Shown: piece after piece, positions 8,694 to 17,671 of the stretch
How the letters are laid out: every line of letters begins with the position of its first letter
Numbering within the stretch: the first letter of the stretch is position 1
From: Actinomadura graeca
Lineage (GTDB): Bacteria > Actinomycetota > Actinomycetes > Streptosporangiales > Streptosporangiaceae
DNA length: 64,000 bases
Direction: 5' to 3'
NCBI RefSeq assembly: GCF_019175365.1
Contig: NZ_CP059572.1
Location: 8,880,774 to 8,944,773, forward strand
The notes under the pieces: generated by a model
The model's input: the letters and a program-made list of their open reading frames with translations, nothing else
What the model was told of the DNA's origin: nothing
The model's database searches: none
Made by a program: the position numbers and the translations under genes

Positions 8694-9554
8694 TCAGCCG
8701 CCGGCCGCCTCGGCGAGGGTGGTGACGCGCTGCTGCTCCAGCTGCCCGGCGAGCAGTTCGGTGGGGGTGCAGCCGGACAGCGCGCGGACCTCCCTGTTGA
8801 GGTGGGCCTGGTCGTAGTAGCCGCAGGCGAGGGCGGTGCCGGCGAGGCCGCCGCCGTCGCGCAGCAGCCCCACGGCGCGCTCGAACCGCAGCACCCGGCC
8901 CATGACCTTGGGCGGCAGCCCGGCCTGCTCGCGGAACCGGTGGGCGAGGTGCTTGCGGCTCCAGCCGACCTCGTCGGCGAGCCGCGCGACCGGGACGCGC
9001 CCGCCGGTGCCGGTGAGCAGGTCCCAGGCCCGGCGGACCTCGGGATCGGGGCGGGGCCCGCGGTCCAGGCGGCGCAGCAGGAACGCGTCGAGCAGGCCGA
9101 ACCTGCCGGCCCACCCGGGTGTCGCGGCGAGCCGCTCGACGAGCCGGTGGACGTCCGGGCCGAGGAGGTCCGTCAGCTCGGCGGCGGCGTTGGTGAGCCG
9201 GGCCATGGGGACGCCGAGCAGTGTGTAGGCGCCGAGCGGGGTGAGGTCGAGCTGGACGCCGCGCTGCCCGCCGGGGTGGGTGTAGGAGCCGTGCCCGTCG
9301 TGCATGCCGGCGGCGAACGACCCGTAGTCGCGGTCGCGGACGCCCGGATCGGGGACCGCGAGGCGCAGCGGCGGGCCCAGGTTGATGATCACGACGGTGG
9401 AGCGGGTCGGGAGGGTGCGCATCCGGGTGGGGACGGCCTCCTCCTCCCAGTAGCCGTCGTAGGTGCGCAGGAACGGGCGCAGCGCGGGGTGCGGCCGGGC
9501 GCGCGCCAGCCACCAGCCGCCCCGGTCGGCGATCTCCACCGGCCTGTCGTCCAT
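8694..9554 (-). CDS. AraC family transcriptional regulator
   Basis: A 286-residue regulator. The C-terminal 100 residues carry the two AraC helix-turn-helix units (VARLADEVGWSRKHLAHRFREQ, then ALACGYYDQAHLNREVRALSG). The N-terminal 180 residues form the cupin-like ligand domain (TRSTVVIINLGPPLRL). ATG 9554 is the only sensible start. The gene lies 34 bp downstream of the unknown protein gene at 9589-10338 and could share its transcript. Target and ligand are unknown. Confidence 0.87.
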   Translation of the reverse strand: MDDRPVEIADRGGWWLARARPHPALRPFLRTYDGYWEEEAVPTRMRTLPTRSTVVIINLGPPLRLAVPDPGVRDRDYGSFAAGMHDGHGSYTHPGGQRGVQLDLTPLGAYTLLGVPMARLTNAAAELTDLLGPDVHRLVERLAATPGWAGRFGLLDAFLLRRLDRGPRPDPEVRRAWDLLTGTGGRVPVARLADEVGWSRKHLAHRFREQAGLPPKVMGRVLRFERAVGLLRDGGGLAGTALACGYYDQAHLNREVRALSGCTPTELLAGQLEQQRVTTLAEAAGG

Positions 9555-9588
9555 GGTCCAGTACTACCATCCGGGGCCGACGGGACGG

Positions 9589-10338
9589 CTACTCGTACAT
9601 CTGCCCGCACACGGCGATGCGCGCGAGGTCGCCCCAGGTCATCGTGGTGATGGCGCGGACGTAGGAGCGGGCGGGCGTCTCGCCGGGCCCGGCCGGGAGC
9701 GGCACCCGGGCGCCGTCGGCGGCGTCCCAGCCGCCGAGGCTGCCCGCCACGGCGCACTCCAGGTACGTCGCCGGGTCGAAGTTGAGCCAGCGGGGCGGCG
9801 TGGCGCGGCGGCCCGCGCCGTCCGGGCGCGGCGCGTCGGCGCCGAACCGCGCCTGCGGGCCCGGGGGAGCGGCGAGGAAGTCCTCCAGGTCGGCGAGCTG
9901 GGACAGCACGACCCGCTCCCAGTCGGCGTATCCCTCCGGCCCGCCGCCGGGCAGCGAGAGGTCCTTCGCCCTCCACGCCGGGTCGAACGCGGCGGGCGGG
10001 GTGGCGGACGCGGCGGTGAACATCGCGGCGACGTCGTCGGGCTCCAGCTCGGCGCGGCCGCTGAGCGGCGCGCTGACCTTCCACAGCGCGCGCAGGAAGG
10101 CCGACAGCGACCAGGACGCCGCCCTGGCCTCCTGGCCCAGGTGCAGGAAATGCAGGTACAGGTCGCGGTTGGTCCGGACGGCCGGTCCCGCCGGGCCCTC
10201 CACCCAGTAGGGCCGCCCGTGCGGCGCGTCGCCCTCCAGGACCAGGACGTGCGCCAGGGCCGAGACGCGGGAGTCGTGCGCGGTGACGCGGGACGTGGTG
10301 CCGGCGCCGTCCTGCCGCATGACGTCCCACGTGTGCAT
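9589..10338 (-). CDS. Conserved hypothetical protein
   Basis: A 249-residue soluble protein that I do not recognise. It has no signal peptide or membrane helix. The N-terminus (HTWDVMRQDGAGTTSRV) and the C-terminus (YVRAITTMTWGDLARIAVCGQMYE) are the most structured-looking parts, with a Pro/Ala/Gly-rich segment around residues 160-185. Codon usage fits a real gene. It is upstream of the AraC gene, in the same direction, and downstream of the aldehyde dehydrogenase after a hairpin-like region. Confidence 0.65.
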   Translation of the reverse strand: MHTWDVMRQDGAGTTSRVTAHDSRVSALAHVLVLEGDAPHGRPYWVEGPAGPAVRTNRDLYLHFLHLGQEARAASWSLSAFLRALWKVSAPLSGRAELEPDDVAAMFTAASATPPAAFDPAWRAKDLSLPGGGPEGYADWERVVLSQLADLEDFLAAPPGPQARFGADAPRPDGAGRRATPPRWLNFDPATYLECAVAGSLGGWDAADGARVPLPAGPGETPARSYVRAITTMTWGDLARIAVCGQMYE

Positions 10339-10385
10339 CCGGGCCCTCCACGGGTCACGAAGCGGTCATCAAGCGCTCCTGCTCC

Positions 10386-10436
10386 GAAAGTGTCCCATTC
10401 CGGTGGCGGGCCGCCAGTAGCGGACATGTCACTTTC
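10386..10436 (-). terminator. Nested inverted repeat downstream of aldehyde dehydrogenase
   Basis: GAAAGTG (10386-10392) pairs with CACTTTC (10430-10436), and TGTCC (10391-10395) with GGACA (10422-10426). Between them is a GC-rich core around TGGCGGGCCGCCA. This could fold into a large imperfect hairpin after the dehydrogenase gene, or be an operator in front of 10338. There is no T-run. Confidence 0.35.
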
Positions 10437-10541
10437 CGGCCTTGAAGTCGTGGCCCTCCGTACCCGCTGGAACGCCCGCGAACGGGGTAGGGGCCCGCCG
10501 CGCCGGGCCCGCCGCCCGCCCCCTCTGTCCCGCGTGCGCCC

Positions 10542-11951
10542 TCATTGCCTGGCCCGGTGGACGACCTGCATCTCCGTGAAGCCGTGCAGGCCCCACGGCC
10601 CGTTCTCGACGCCGAGGCCGCTCCACTTGAACCCGCCGAACGGCTGCCCCGGGCCGATCGCGAGGTGGGTGTTGACCCAGGCCGTCCCGCATTCCAGGCG
10701 CGCGGCGACGTCGGCCGCGCGGTCGGCGTCGGTGCCCCACACCGAGCCGGACAAGCCGAAGTGGGTGGCGTTGGCGCGCGCGACGGCCTCGTCCAGGTCG
10801 GTGTACCCGATGACGGGCAGCGCGGGGCCGAACTGCTCCTCGTCCACGATCCGCGCGCCGTCGGCGACGTCGGCGACGATCGTCGGCGCGAAGAAGTAGC
10901 CGGGGCGTCCGAGCGGCGCTCCGCCCGCCGCCACGCGGGCGCCGCCCGCCAGCGCGTCCGCCACCAGCTCGCCGACCCGCTCGAACTGGGGCCGGTTGTT
11001 GACCGGGCCGTACTGGACGCCCTCGTCCATGCCGTTGCCGACCCTGGCGGCCACCGCCTGCTCCGCGAGGGCGTCGACCACGTCGCCGTACAGGGCCGCC
11101 GGGACGTACACCCTCTTGATCGCCGAGCAGACCTGCCCGTTGTTCTGGAACGCCCCGCCGAACACCCGCGCCGCGACCGCGCCCGGGTCCACGTCGTCGA
11201 GCAGGATCGCGGGGTCGTTGCCGCCGAGCTCCAGCGTGACCCGCTTCAGGTCGGCCGCCGCCGCCGCGGCGACCCGCTTGCCGGTGGCGACGCTGCCGGT
11301 GAAGCTGATCTTGCGGGGGACCTCGTGCGCGGTCATCCAGGCGCCGAGCCGGTCCCCGCCGCTGACCACGTTCAGCACCCCCGGCGGCAGGAGGTCGCGC
11401 AGCAGCTCGCCCAGTCTCAGGGTGGACAGCGGCGTGAACGGGGACGGCTTGAGCACCACCGTGTTGCCCGCCAGCAGCGCGGGGGCGATCTTCCAGACCG
11501 CGAGCAGCAGCGGGTAGTTCCACGGGGTGATCGCCGCGACGACGCCCATCGGCCGGCGGACGACCTCGACCAGCGCGGTCTCGTCGTCCTGGATGACCTC
11601 GGAGGGCATCTCCAGCCCGGCGTGGTACTTCAGCCAGACGCCGGCGCCGGTGACCTCCATCGTGGCGTCGGAGAGCGGCTTGCCCTGCTCCAGCGTGATG
11701 ATGCGGCCGAGCTCCTCCGCACGCGCGAACATGACCTCGGACGCCGTGAGCAGCGCCGCGCGCCGCGCGGCCTCGTCGCGCCGCCACGCCGGGAAGGCCG
11801 CCTGGGCGGCCCGCATCGCCGCGTCGAGCTGTTCCGCCGACGCCTCCGGCGCCCGCTCCGCCACCTGGCCCGTCGCCGGGTCGATCACGCCGAACGTGTC
11901 CCGCGCGGGCACGGCCGCGCCGTCGATGGTCATCGTGTACGTGTCGGACAC
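10542..11951 (-). CDS. Aldehyde dehydrogenase family protein
   Basis: A 469-residue NAD(P)-dependent dehydrogenase of normal length. The coenzyme-site motif ITPWNYPLLL lies near residue 140, with VVLKPSPFTPLS following. The general base is in VTLELGGNDP and the nucleophilic cysteine in FQNNGQVCSAIKRVYV. The C-terminal GPGQPFGGFKWSGLG is also standard. The sequence type resembles gamma-aminobutyraldehyde/betaine-aldehyde dehydrogenases, but substrate assignment is not safe. It is monocistronic or leads a transcript towards 9589, and is divergent from the secreted hydrolase at 12091. Confidence 0.92.
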   Translation of the reverse strand: MSDTYTMTIDGAAVPARDTFGVIDPATGQVAERAPEASAEQLDAAMRAAQAAFPAWRRDEAARRAALLTASEVMFARAEELGRIITLEQGKPLSDATMEVTGAGVWLKYHAGLEMPSEVIQDDETALVEVVRRPMGVVAAITPWNYPLLLAVWKIAPALLAGNTVVLKPSPFTPLSTLRLGELLRDLLPPGVLNVVSGGDRLGAWMTAHEVPRKISFTGSVATGKRVAAAAAADLKRVTLELGGNDPAILLDDVDPGAVAARVFGGAFQNNGQVCSAIKRVYVPAALYGDVVDALAEQAVAARVGNGMDEGVQYGPVNNRPQFERVGELVADALAGGARVAAGGAPLGRPGYFFAPTIVADVADGARIVDEEQFGPALPVIGYTDLDEAVARANATHFGLSGSVWGTDADRAADVAARLECGTAWVNTHLAIGPGQPFGGFKWSGLGVENGPWGLHGFTEMQVVHRARQ

Positions 11952-12090
11952 CGTGGATCCTCCGCTCAGGAAGCCGTACCGGACGACGGTTCAGTATTCA
12001 CTCCGGTGGCGTCCGTGACGAGCGCCGCGGCGGCTGGCCGCTTCCGGCGAGGGACGCCCGCCGCGGTCCCGCGGGAGAGATGATCTTCCT

Positions 12091-13521
12091 ATGCGATCAC
12101 GACTCGTCCCGGTGCTCGCCCTCTCCCTCGCCCTCGCCGGATCCGGCGGGGCGGCGGCGGCCGCGACACCCCACGCGCCCCCGGCCACGTCCGCGCCGGC
12201 CCTAGAGGACCCCCGCCCCTGCGCAGGGCAGCCCGGCTTCACCTGCTCGACGCTGACCGTCCCCCTCGACCACCGGAATCCGGGCCGGGGCACCCTGCGG
12301 CTCCAGGTGGCGGCGGGCGGCAACGTCACCGCGCCGAAGGGCGTGCTGCTGTTCCTGACCGGCGGGCCCGGGCAGCCCGGCGTGCCGTTCATCAGCCAGA
12401 TCTCCCAGCAGCGGCTGCCCGGGCTGACCAAGAACTATCGGTTCGTCACGATCGACCAGCGGGGCACCGGCGAGTCCGGCGCGCTCGACTGCCCGCGGCT
12501 CCAGGCCGAGGTCGGCGGCACCGACATCGAGGCACCGAGCGGGGAGGCGGTCCGGGAGTGCGCCGGGATCCTCGGCGACCGGCGCCACTACTACACGACG
12601 GAGCAGACCGTCGGCGACCTCGACCTCCTGCGCCGCGCGCTCGGCGTCCGCACGATGACGCTCGACGGCGTCTCCTACGGCACCATGACCGCCGCGACGT
12701 ACGCCGCGTTCCACCCGCGCAACGTGAGCAGGCTCGTCCTCGACTCGGTCCTCCCGCACGTGGACCCGCAGAAGGACGACATGCTCTACCTCACCGGCCT
12801 GCGCGCGACCGCGCGGGTGCTGCGCGACGCATGCAGCACCGCTCCGGCCTGCGGGTTCGACCCGGCGCGGGACCTGGCGTGGCTGGCCCGCCATCGCGCG
12901 GACCACGTCCGCATCTGGGACATGCTCGTCACCTACGAGTTCCTCGACCCCACCTACCGCGACCCGGACGCCGGCGGGGCCCTGCCCGCAGGGACGGGCG
13001 ACGTCGTCGCGGCGTTCCACGAGGCACGGCACGGGGCCCCGGCGCGGCTCGACGCCCTCCTGCGGATGCTGGACTCCGGCGGCGGCCGCCCCGCCGACTA
13101 CAGCCAGGGCCTGCACGTCGCCACCCTCTGCGGCGACGGGCACTTCCCCTGGGGCACCTCCGAGGCGCCCGCCGCCCGCCGGGAGGCGATCCTGGAGCGG
13201 ACGCGCGAGCACCTGCCCGCCCGCGCCACCTGGCCCTTCACGGCCGACACCGCCGTGGGCGGCGGGTTCGTCCAGAGCTGCCTTCCGTGGCCCGTGTCAC
13301 GGCACACCGCCGAACCACGGGGATGGAGGCTGCCGCCCGTGCCCGTCCTCCTGCTGAACGGCGACCGGGACCTGTCCACGCCGCTCGAATGGGCCCGCGA
13401 GGAACTGCGCCGCGCCCCGCGCGGCACGCTCGTGGTGGTGGAGGGCGCCGCCCATTCCATCCAGAACCGCGAGCGCGGCACGCGGGGACGCGAGGCCGTC
13501 TACAGGTTCCTCAACAGCTGA
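12091..13521 (+). CDS. Secreted alpha/beta hydrolase, TAP-type (tripeptidyl aminopeptidase-like)
   Basis: A 476-residue protein with a typical signal peptide (MRSRLVPVLALSLALAGSGGAAAA). The nucleophile elbow is GVSYG within DGVSYGTMTAATYAAFHP. The oxyanion strand is LLFLTGGPGQPG. The C-terminal TAP-like domain holds the acid and His residues (LLLNGDRDLSTPLEWA and VEGAAHSIQ). This matches the secreted Streptomyces tripeptidyl aminopeptidase/SlpD family, which removes N-terminal peptides or hydrolyses esters outside the cell. Its 3' end overlaps the convergent gene at 13511 by 11 bp. Confidence 0.88.
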   Translation: MRSRLVPVLALSLALAGSGGAAAAATPHAPPATSAPALEDPRPCAGQPGFTCSTLTVPLDHRNPGRGTLRLQVAAGGNVTAPKGVLLFLTGGPGQPGVPFISQISQQRLPGLTKNYRFVTIDQRGTGESGALDCPRLQAEVGGTDIEAPSGEAVRECAGILGDRRHYYTTEQTVGDLDLLRRALGVRTMTLDGVSYGTMTAATYAAFHPRNVSRLVLDSVLPHVDPQKDDMLYLTGLRATARVLRDACSTAPACGFDPARDLAWLARHRADHVRIWDMLVTYEFLDPTYRDPDAGGALPAGTGDVVAAFHEARHGAPARLDALLRMLDSGGGRPADYSQGLHVATLCGDGHFPWGTSEAPAARREAILERTREHLPARATWPFTADTAVGGGFVQSCLPWPVSRHTAEPRGWRLPPVPVLLLNGDRDLSTPLEWAREELRRAPRGTLVVVEGAAHSIQNRERGTRGREAVYRFLNS

Positions 13522-14143
13522 CGATGCGGTCGAGCAGGGCCCGGTAGTCGCGCAGCGCCAGCCGCAACCGCTCGGTGTCGGACTGGTCCGTCCCGCCACC
13601 GCCCGCCCCGGGCTCCGACAGCGCCCGCCGCCTGGCGGCGAGGGCGCGGCCGACGGCGTCGGCGGCCTCGGCGGCGAGCTCGTCCGCCGCGCGGACGGAC
13701 GCCGCCGGGTCGTCGACGAAGCCGGCCTGGACCGCGTGCCAGCGTTCCCGGAACCGGTCGGCCTCGGCGGACTCCAGCAGCCTCGCGGGGGTTCCGCCGG
13801 CGCCGTGCGCCTCACCGGGGCCCTCCGCGCCGCCCGGCGAACGCGGGCGCGCGCCGTTCCCCGGCCCGCCGGGTGCCGGTGTCCCGCCGCGGCGGGCGCC
13901 CGGCACGGGCAGGGGGTCGGGGGAGGTGTCCGTGGAGGTGTCGGGCTCGTCCTCCGGCGGGGAACCGGCGACATGGGTGTCACCAGCGGCCCCGCCCGCG
14001 GGGCCGGGGGCCCCGGCGGCCTTGGCGCGCTCGTCCGCGGTGGGCACCGGGCCGCCGTCCCTCCGGCCGGCGGCCTGCCGGGCGGCGGGTCCGGTGGGGG
14101 GTCCGGCGGTGGGCGCCGCGGTGTCCGGCCTCTCGCTTGCCAT
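13511..14143 (-). CDS. Hypothetical protein with disordered N-terminus and a domain shared with the upstream gene
   Basis: A 210-residue protein. Residues 1-115 are low-complexity Pro/Gly/Ala/Asp-rich. The C-terminal 95 residues (ADRFRERWHAVQAGFVDDPAASVRAADEL to LRLALRDYRALLDRIV) are helical. They align by eye with the end of the neighbouring 14147-14731 product (RYREQWIRVQERFVDAPEAAVEQADEL to LRQAMVHYRALFEDLL). It starts 3 bp after the stop of that gene, so the two are co-transcribed. Function unknown; duplication and divergence of one domain is the likely history. Confidence 0.7.
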   Translation of the reverse strand: MASERPDTAAPTAGPPTGPAARQAAGRRDGGPVPTADERAKAAGAPGPAGGAAGDTHVAGSPPEDEPDTSTDTSPDPLPVPGARRGGTPAPGGPGNGARPRSPGGAEGPGEAHGAGGTPARLLESAEADRFRERWHAVQAGFVDDPAASVRAADELAAEAADAVGRALAARRRALSEPGAGGGGTDQSDTERLRLALRDYRALLDRIVSC

Positions 14144-14146
14144 GGG

Positions 14147-14731
14147 TCAGCTCCTCCGGGTCTGCTCGCCCGTGGCGGGGGTGGCCGCCCGCTCATGCTC
14201 GGGCACCGACAGAAGGTCCTCGAACAGGGCGCGGTAGTGCACCATCGCCTGCCGCAGCTCCTCCGTGGACGCCTGCTTGGCCTTCGCGCGGACGCTGATG
14301 TCGCGCCCGAGCCGGTAGTGCTCCAGGGTCCGGCCGTGCTCCACCGACAGGTGGGCGACCTTCTCCTCGAAGCCCCGCGTGGGGTAGCCGCGCTCGCCCA
14401 TCACGATCGTGACCAGTTCGTCCGCCTGCTCGACGGCGGCCTCGGGGGCGTCGACGAACCGTTCCTGGACGCGGATCCACTGCTCGCGGTACCGCTCACG
14501 CTCCTGGGGGGCGAGTTCGTGCAGGTCGAGGTCCTGGTGGCGTTCCTCGCGGGACTCCAGCTCCCGCTCGGCGGCGGCACGGCCGCCGTGGGCCTCCAGG
14601 GCCCGGTCGTACTCGGGGCCGAAGCGCCGCCTGAGCCGCCGGGTCCGCGCGGCGTTCCTGGCCAGGAACGCGGCGGCCACGAGGGCGGCGATGACGACGA
14701 CGGCGATGACGACCAGTAGGACGGTCGACAT
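14147..14731 (-). CDS. Membrane-anchored hypothetical protein
   Basis: A 194-residue protein; ATG 14731 was chosen because a near-perfect GGAGG precedes it and the protein then starts with a single transmembrane helix (STVLLVVIAVVVIAALVAAAFL). The rest is cytoplasmic, charged and helical, with HQDLDLHELAPQERERYREQWIRVQERFVDAPEAAV in its centre. Such short anchored proteins are common in actinomycetes but lack an assigned function. Its C-terminal domain is repeated in the downstream product. Confidence 0.75.
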   Translation of the reverse strand: MSTVLLVVIAVVVIAALVAAAFLARNAARTRRLRRRFGPEYDRALEAHGGRAAAERELESREERHQDLDLHELAPQERERYREQWIRVQERFVDAPEAAVEQADELVTIVMGERGYPTRGFEEKVAHLSVEHGRTLEHYRLGRDISVRAKAKQASTEELRQAMVHYRALFEDLLSVPEHERAATPATGEQTRRS

Positions 14732-14798
14732 TGTCTGTCCTCCAACGTGCGTCGGATCGAATGCAACGCCGATGCCCGTACAGACGCGGTCGAAACGG

Positions 14799-16856
14799 TC
14801 AGTTTCGTGGCGGGAAGGCGCAAACGAGCTGTCCAAGGCGGCGAGGGTCGCGGTACCCGGCGCGCGACAGCAGGCTTTGCGCGCGCCGGTCGCGGGGCAG
14901 CGCGCACGCCACCTGGACGCCGGTCCGCCGCAGCGCCCCGGCCACGCGGCGCGGCTCGGGCTTGGGCCCGTAGGGCGAGCGCACGGCGGAGCTCAGCAGC
15001 CGCCGGTCCTCGATGAACCGCGCCGGGGCCGGGAGCATCGCGAGGTAGTGCGGGTTGGGGTTCACCGCGTGCACGTCCGCCGACAGCATCGGCACCGCCC
15101 GCATGAACGGCGTCGGCATCAGCACCACGCCGCCCGGCCCGGCCGCCCGGACCACCTCGCGCGCCGTCCCGACCTGGTCGGCGGGCAGCTTCCACGACGG
15201 GCGGGACGCGACGAACGAGCCGCTCGTTTCCGACCACACCGGCATGCCGCCGGCGACCAGCGCGGCGGCGAGGGCGGCGGCGGGCGCCGCGGCCGCGGCG
15301 AGGCGCACCGGTCCGGCCCGGGGGGCGGCGGGGACCGGTGCGGCGGCGAGAAGCCCGATCAGCGCGGGCGCGGGGACGACCCACATCGTCCGCCAGAGCA
15401 CCTGCCCGGCTCCCGAGACGTCCGCCGCGGCCGTGAGCACCCCGGGCAGCAGGACGATCGTCACCAGCGCCGCGACGCCCGCGCCGATGAGCGCGGGGAC
15501 CCCGCGGCGGGCCGTCCACGGCGAGAGCCACAGGGCGCAGCCGGCCAGCACGCCGAGCGTCGACTGGAGCAGGACCCACTGGTAGGTGACCGGCCCGTCG
15601 TGGACGGCGCCGCGCACGGCGGTGTCGGAGTGCAGCAGCATCACCGCCGTCCCGGAGGCGATCGGGTAGGCCATCACCGCGCACGCCGCCAGGCCGGTGC
15701 GCCACCGGCCCGCGGCCAGCAGCGGCACGACCGTGGCCGCCGTGGCCAGCGGGAAGACGAACGCCGCCGACGACGTCAGCCCGACCGCGGCGATCCCCGA
15801 GACGGCGAGGAGCGCGAGGTCCCCGCGCCTGCGCCTCTCGGCCCACCGGGTCAGGTAGACGTACAGCAGCGGGATCAGCACCGACACCAGGACGGCCTTG
15901 CCCTGCCACATCCGCAGGAGGTGGAACGAGCCGAGCGACGCCCGCCCCTCGCCCGCCCACAGCAGGTAGACGGCCGCGACCGCGAAGCAGGCCGCCGCCC
16001 GGCGCGGCGCCCACGCCCGCACCAGCCGCCACAGTGACCAGACCGCGACGAAGGTCACCGCGGGCAGCACCGCGTACCACAGGAGCGAGGGCGCGGGGAC
16101 GTGCAGTACCCGGGCCAGGGCCCCGACGAGCACCTCGATCGACGACACCGGCGGCTCGCCGGCGATCGGGCGGGTCTCCCCGGCGGTGAAGATCACGTCC
16201 CGGAGCGGGATGCGGCCGGACGCCGCCGTGGCCACCGACCGGGACACGAAGTAGGCGTCGTCCCCGTCGGTGTTGACGATGAACAGGGAGGCCACCGCGA
16301 ACCCCGCGCCGGTGAGGAGCGCCAGCGGCGTGCCCCAGCGGACTCCGGGTCCCTCCCCGGCGCCTTCGCCGGCGCCGCCTCTCTCGGCCGTCTCTTCCAG
16401 GGCGGGCTCGCGCCGCAGCCGGATCAGCAGCCAGGCACCGGACGCGGCCACGCTGACGAGTCCCGCCGCCCAGACGCACCACCAGGGGGCGCCGGACGGG
16501 CGCAGCCCCGCGCACGCCCCGGCCACCAGGCCCGCTGCCACCGCCACGACGGGCAGGGCGCGCGGCGGGTCCCCGGTGCCGCGCACGGCGGGCTCGTCCC
16601 AGAGCGGCCCCATGGCCCACCAGCCACGCCGCCGGGCGTAGGCCAGCGCGACCGCGAGGGCCGTCACGGGCCAGAGCACCAGCAGGGCCGAGGTGGGCGG
16701 GTCCAGCGGGAGGGCGAGGTGGTAGATGAGCGTCCACAGCGCGAACAGGACGACGAGGCCGTCGGTGATCCCGTCCATGACCCGCGTCACCGTCGGCGCC
16801 GCCCTCGCCCGCCCGCCGCCGGATGTGCCGATGGCCCGTTCCATCAACTCGATCAC
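14799..16856 (-). CDS. Large polytopic membrane protein (DUF6077-like)
   Basis: A 685-residue protein with roughly 14-16 hydrophobic helices. An intervening extracytoplasmic-looking segment carries NTDGDDAYFVSRSVATAASGRIPLRD (about residue 205), and a soluble C-terminus of about 150 residues ends CAFPPRN. The layout resembles the actinobacterial DUF6077 family and membrane glycosyltransferases of GT-C architecture. The conserved acidic DGDD cluster after a helix is compatible with a GT-C active site, but that is inference. It lies 67 bp upstream of the anchored protein gene in the same direction. Confidence 0.75.
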   Translation of the reverse strand: MIELMERAIGTSGGGRARAAPTVTRVMDGITDGLVVLFALWTLIYHLALPLDPPTSALLVLWPVTALAVALAYARRRGWWAMGPLWDEPAVRGTGDPPRALPVVAVAAGLVAGACAGLRPSGAPWWCVWAAGLVSVAASGAWLLIRLRREPALEETAERGGAGEGAGEGPGVRWGTPLALLTGAGFAVASLFIVNTDGDDAYFVSRSVATAASGRIPLRDVIFTAGETRPIAGEPPVSSIEVLVGALARVLHVPAPSLLWYAVLPAVTFVAVWSLWRLVRAWAPRRAAACFAVAAVYLLWAGEGRASLGSFHLLRMWQGKAVLVSVLIPLLYVYLTRWAERRRRGDLALLAVSGIAAVGLTSSAAFVFPLATAATVVPLLAAGRWRTGLAACAVMAYPIASGTAVMLLHSDTAVRGAVHDGPVTYQWVLLQSTLGVLAGCALWLSPWTARRGVPALIGAGVAALVTIVLLPGVLTAAADVSGAGQVLWRTMWVVPAPALIGLLAAAPVPAAPRAGPVRLAAAAAPAAALAAALVAGGMPVWSETSGSFVASRPSWKLPADQVGTAREVVRAAGPGGVVLMPTPFMRAVPMLSADVHAVNPNPHYLAMLPAPARFIEDRRLLSSAVRSPYGPKPEPRRVAGALRRTGVQVACALPRDRRAQSLLSRAGYRDPRRLGQLVCAFPPRN

Positions 16857-17178
16857 TGGTCCCCCGTGTGCGCGTGCGTGCCGCCGGCCCTGTCCCCCTC
16901 ATGTCTGCCGAAAGGGCCGGGCATGGTCACACAGGCGCGCCGCCGATGTTCATTGATCTTGAAAGGTTCGACGTCCGGTGCGGCGCGGGAGTTTACGATC
17001 TCGGCGAAGTGACGGCGCTCCCAGGACGGGCCTACCCTCAAGATCACTCTTCGATACCACCTCTTCACGATTTACTGCGGCGTTTCCGGATCGCGTGTTC
17101 TGATGGGGTCGGTACTGACGGCCCGGTGGGGCGCGACCACGCGCCCGGCCGGGCGCGTCCGATGGGATGTGATGCGCG
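16857..17178. other. Intergenic region between divergent genes, no gene recognised
   Basis: These 322 bp separate two divergent membrane-protein genes. About 16945-17100 is clearly less GC-rich than the surroundings and probably holds both promoters. No open frame here has actinomycete codon bias, and I see no convincing hairpin or operator. Confidence 0.5.
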
Positions 17179-17646
17179 GTGCGCCACGCGTTCGGATTCG
17201 TCCTCGGCGTCCTGCTGACACCCGCGCTCGTCTACGGCGCGGCCTGGGGCTACGTCCAGGCCGGGCAGTCCTTCGACGGGACCGGCCAGGAGATCACCGA
17301 CCGCACCCGGATCTACGGGGCCTTCGCGCTGCTGGCCGCCGTGGGCCTGGTGACGGGCGTGGTCATCGTCGCGCGGTGGGCGTCGCCGCTGGTCTCCCTC
17401 GTCCCCGCCCTCGCGCTGATCGGCGCGTCGGCGTACTTCCTCGCCGACCCCGCCCGCGTCCTGGACCTGCCCGGGAGGGTGCCGCCCGCGGGGGACCTGG
17501 ACGCCGGCCTGCGCATGCTGCTCGGCTCCGGCGTCTACGCGATGATGGGCTTCGCCCTGCTCATGCCCGCCTGGGCGCCGGGCCGCTGGCGTCCCGGACG
17601 CGAGGGCGACCCCGCCGCGGCGGAGTACCACGCCGTCGAACGCTGA
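17179..17646 (+). CDS. Hypothetical four-helix membrane protein
   Basis: A 155-residue protein with GTG start. Hydrophobic helices lie near residues 5-25 (AFGFVLGVLLTPALVYGAAWGYV), 45-67, 70-90 and 115-135. A polar tail of about 20 residues ends EYHAVER. No catalytic motif is visible and I do not recognise the family. The gene is convergent with the ABC exporter operon and transcribed away from the DUF6077-like gene. Confidence 0.7.
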   Translation: MRHAFGFVLGVLLTPALVYGAAWGYVQAGQSFDGTGQEITDRTRIYGAFALLAAVGLVTGVVIVARWASPLVSLVPALALIGASAYFLADPARVLDLPGRVPPAGDLDAGLRMLLGSGVYAMMGFALLMPAWAPGRWRPGREGDPAAAEYHAVER

Positions 17647-17671
17647 CGGCGCGTCCGCGGCCCGCGCCCGC

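Noticed and set aside
16853..17068. Short leftward frame of 71 codons between membrane-protein genes
   Set aside because: No ribosome site, no family resemblance and atypical third-position bias; the region is more likely a promoter.
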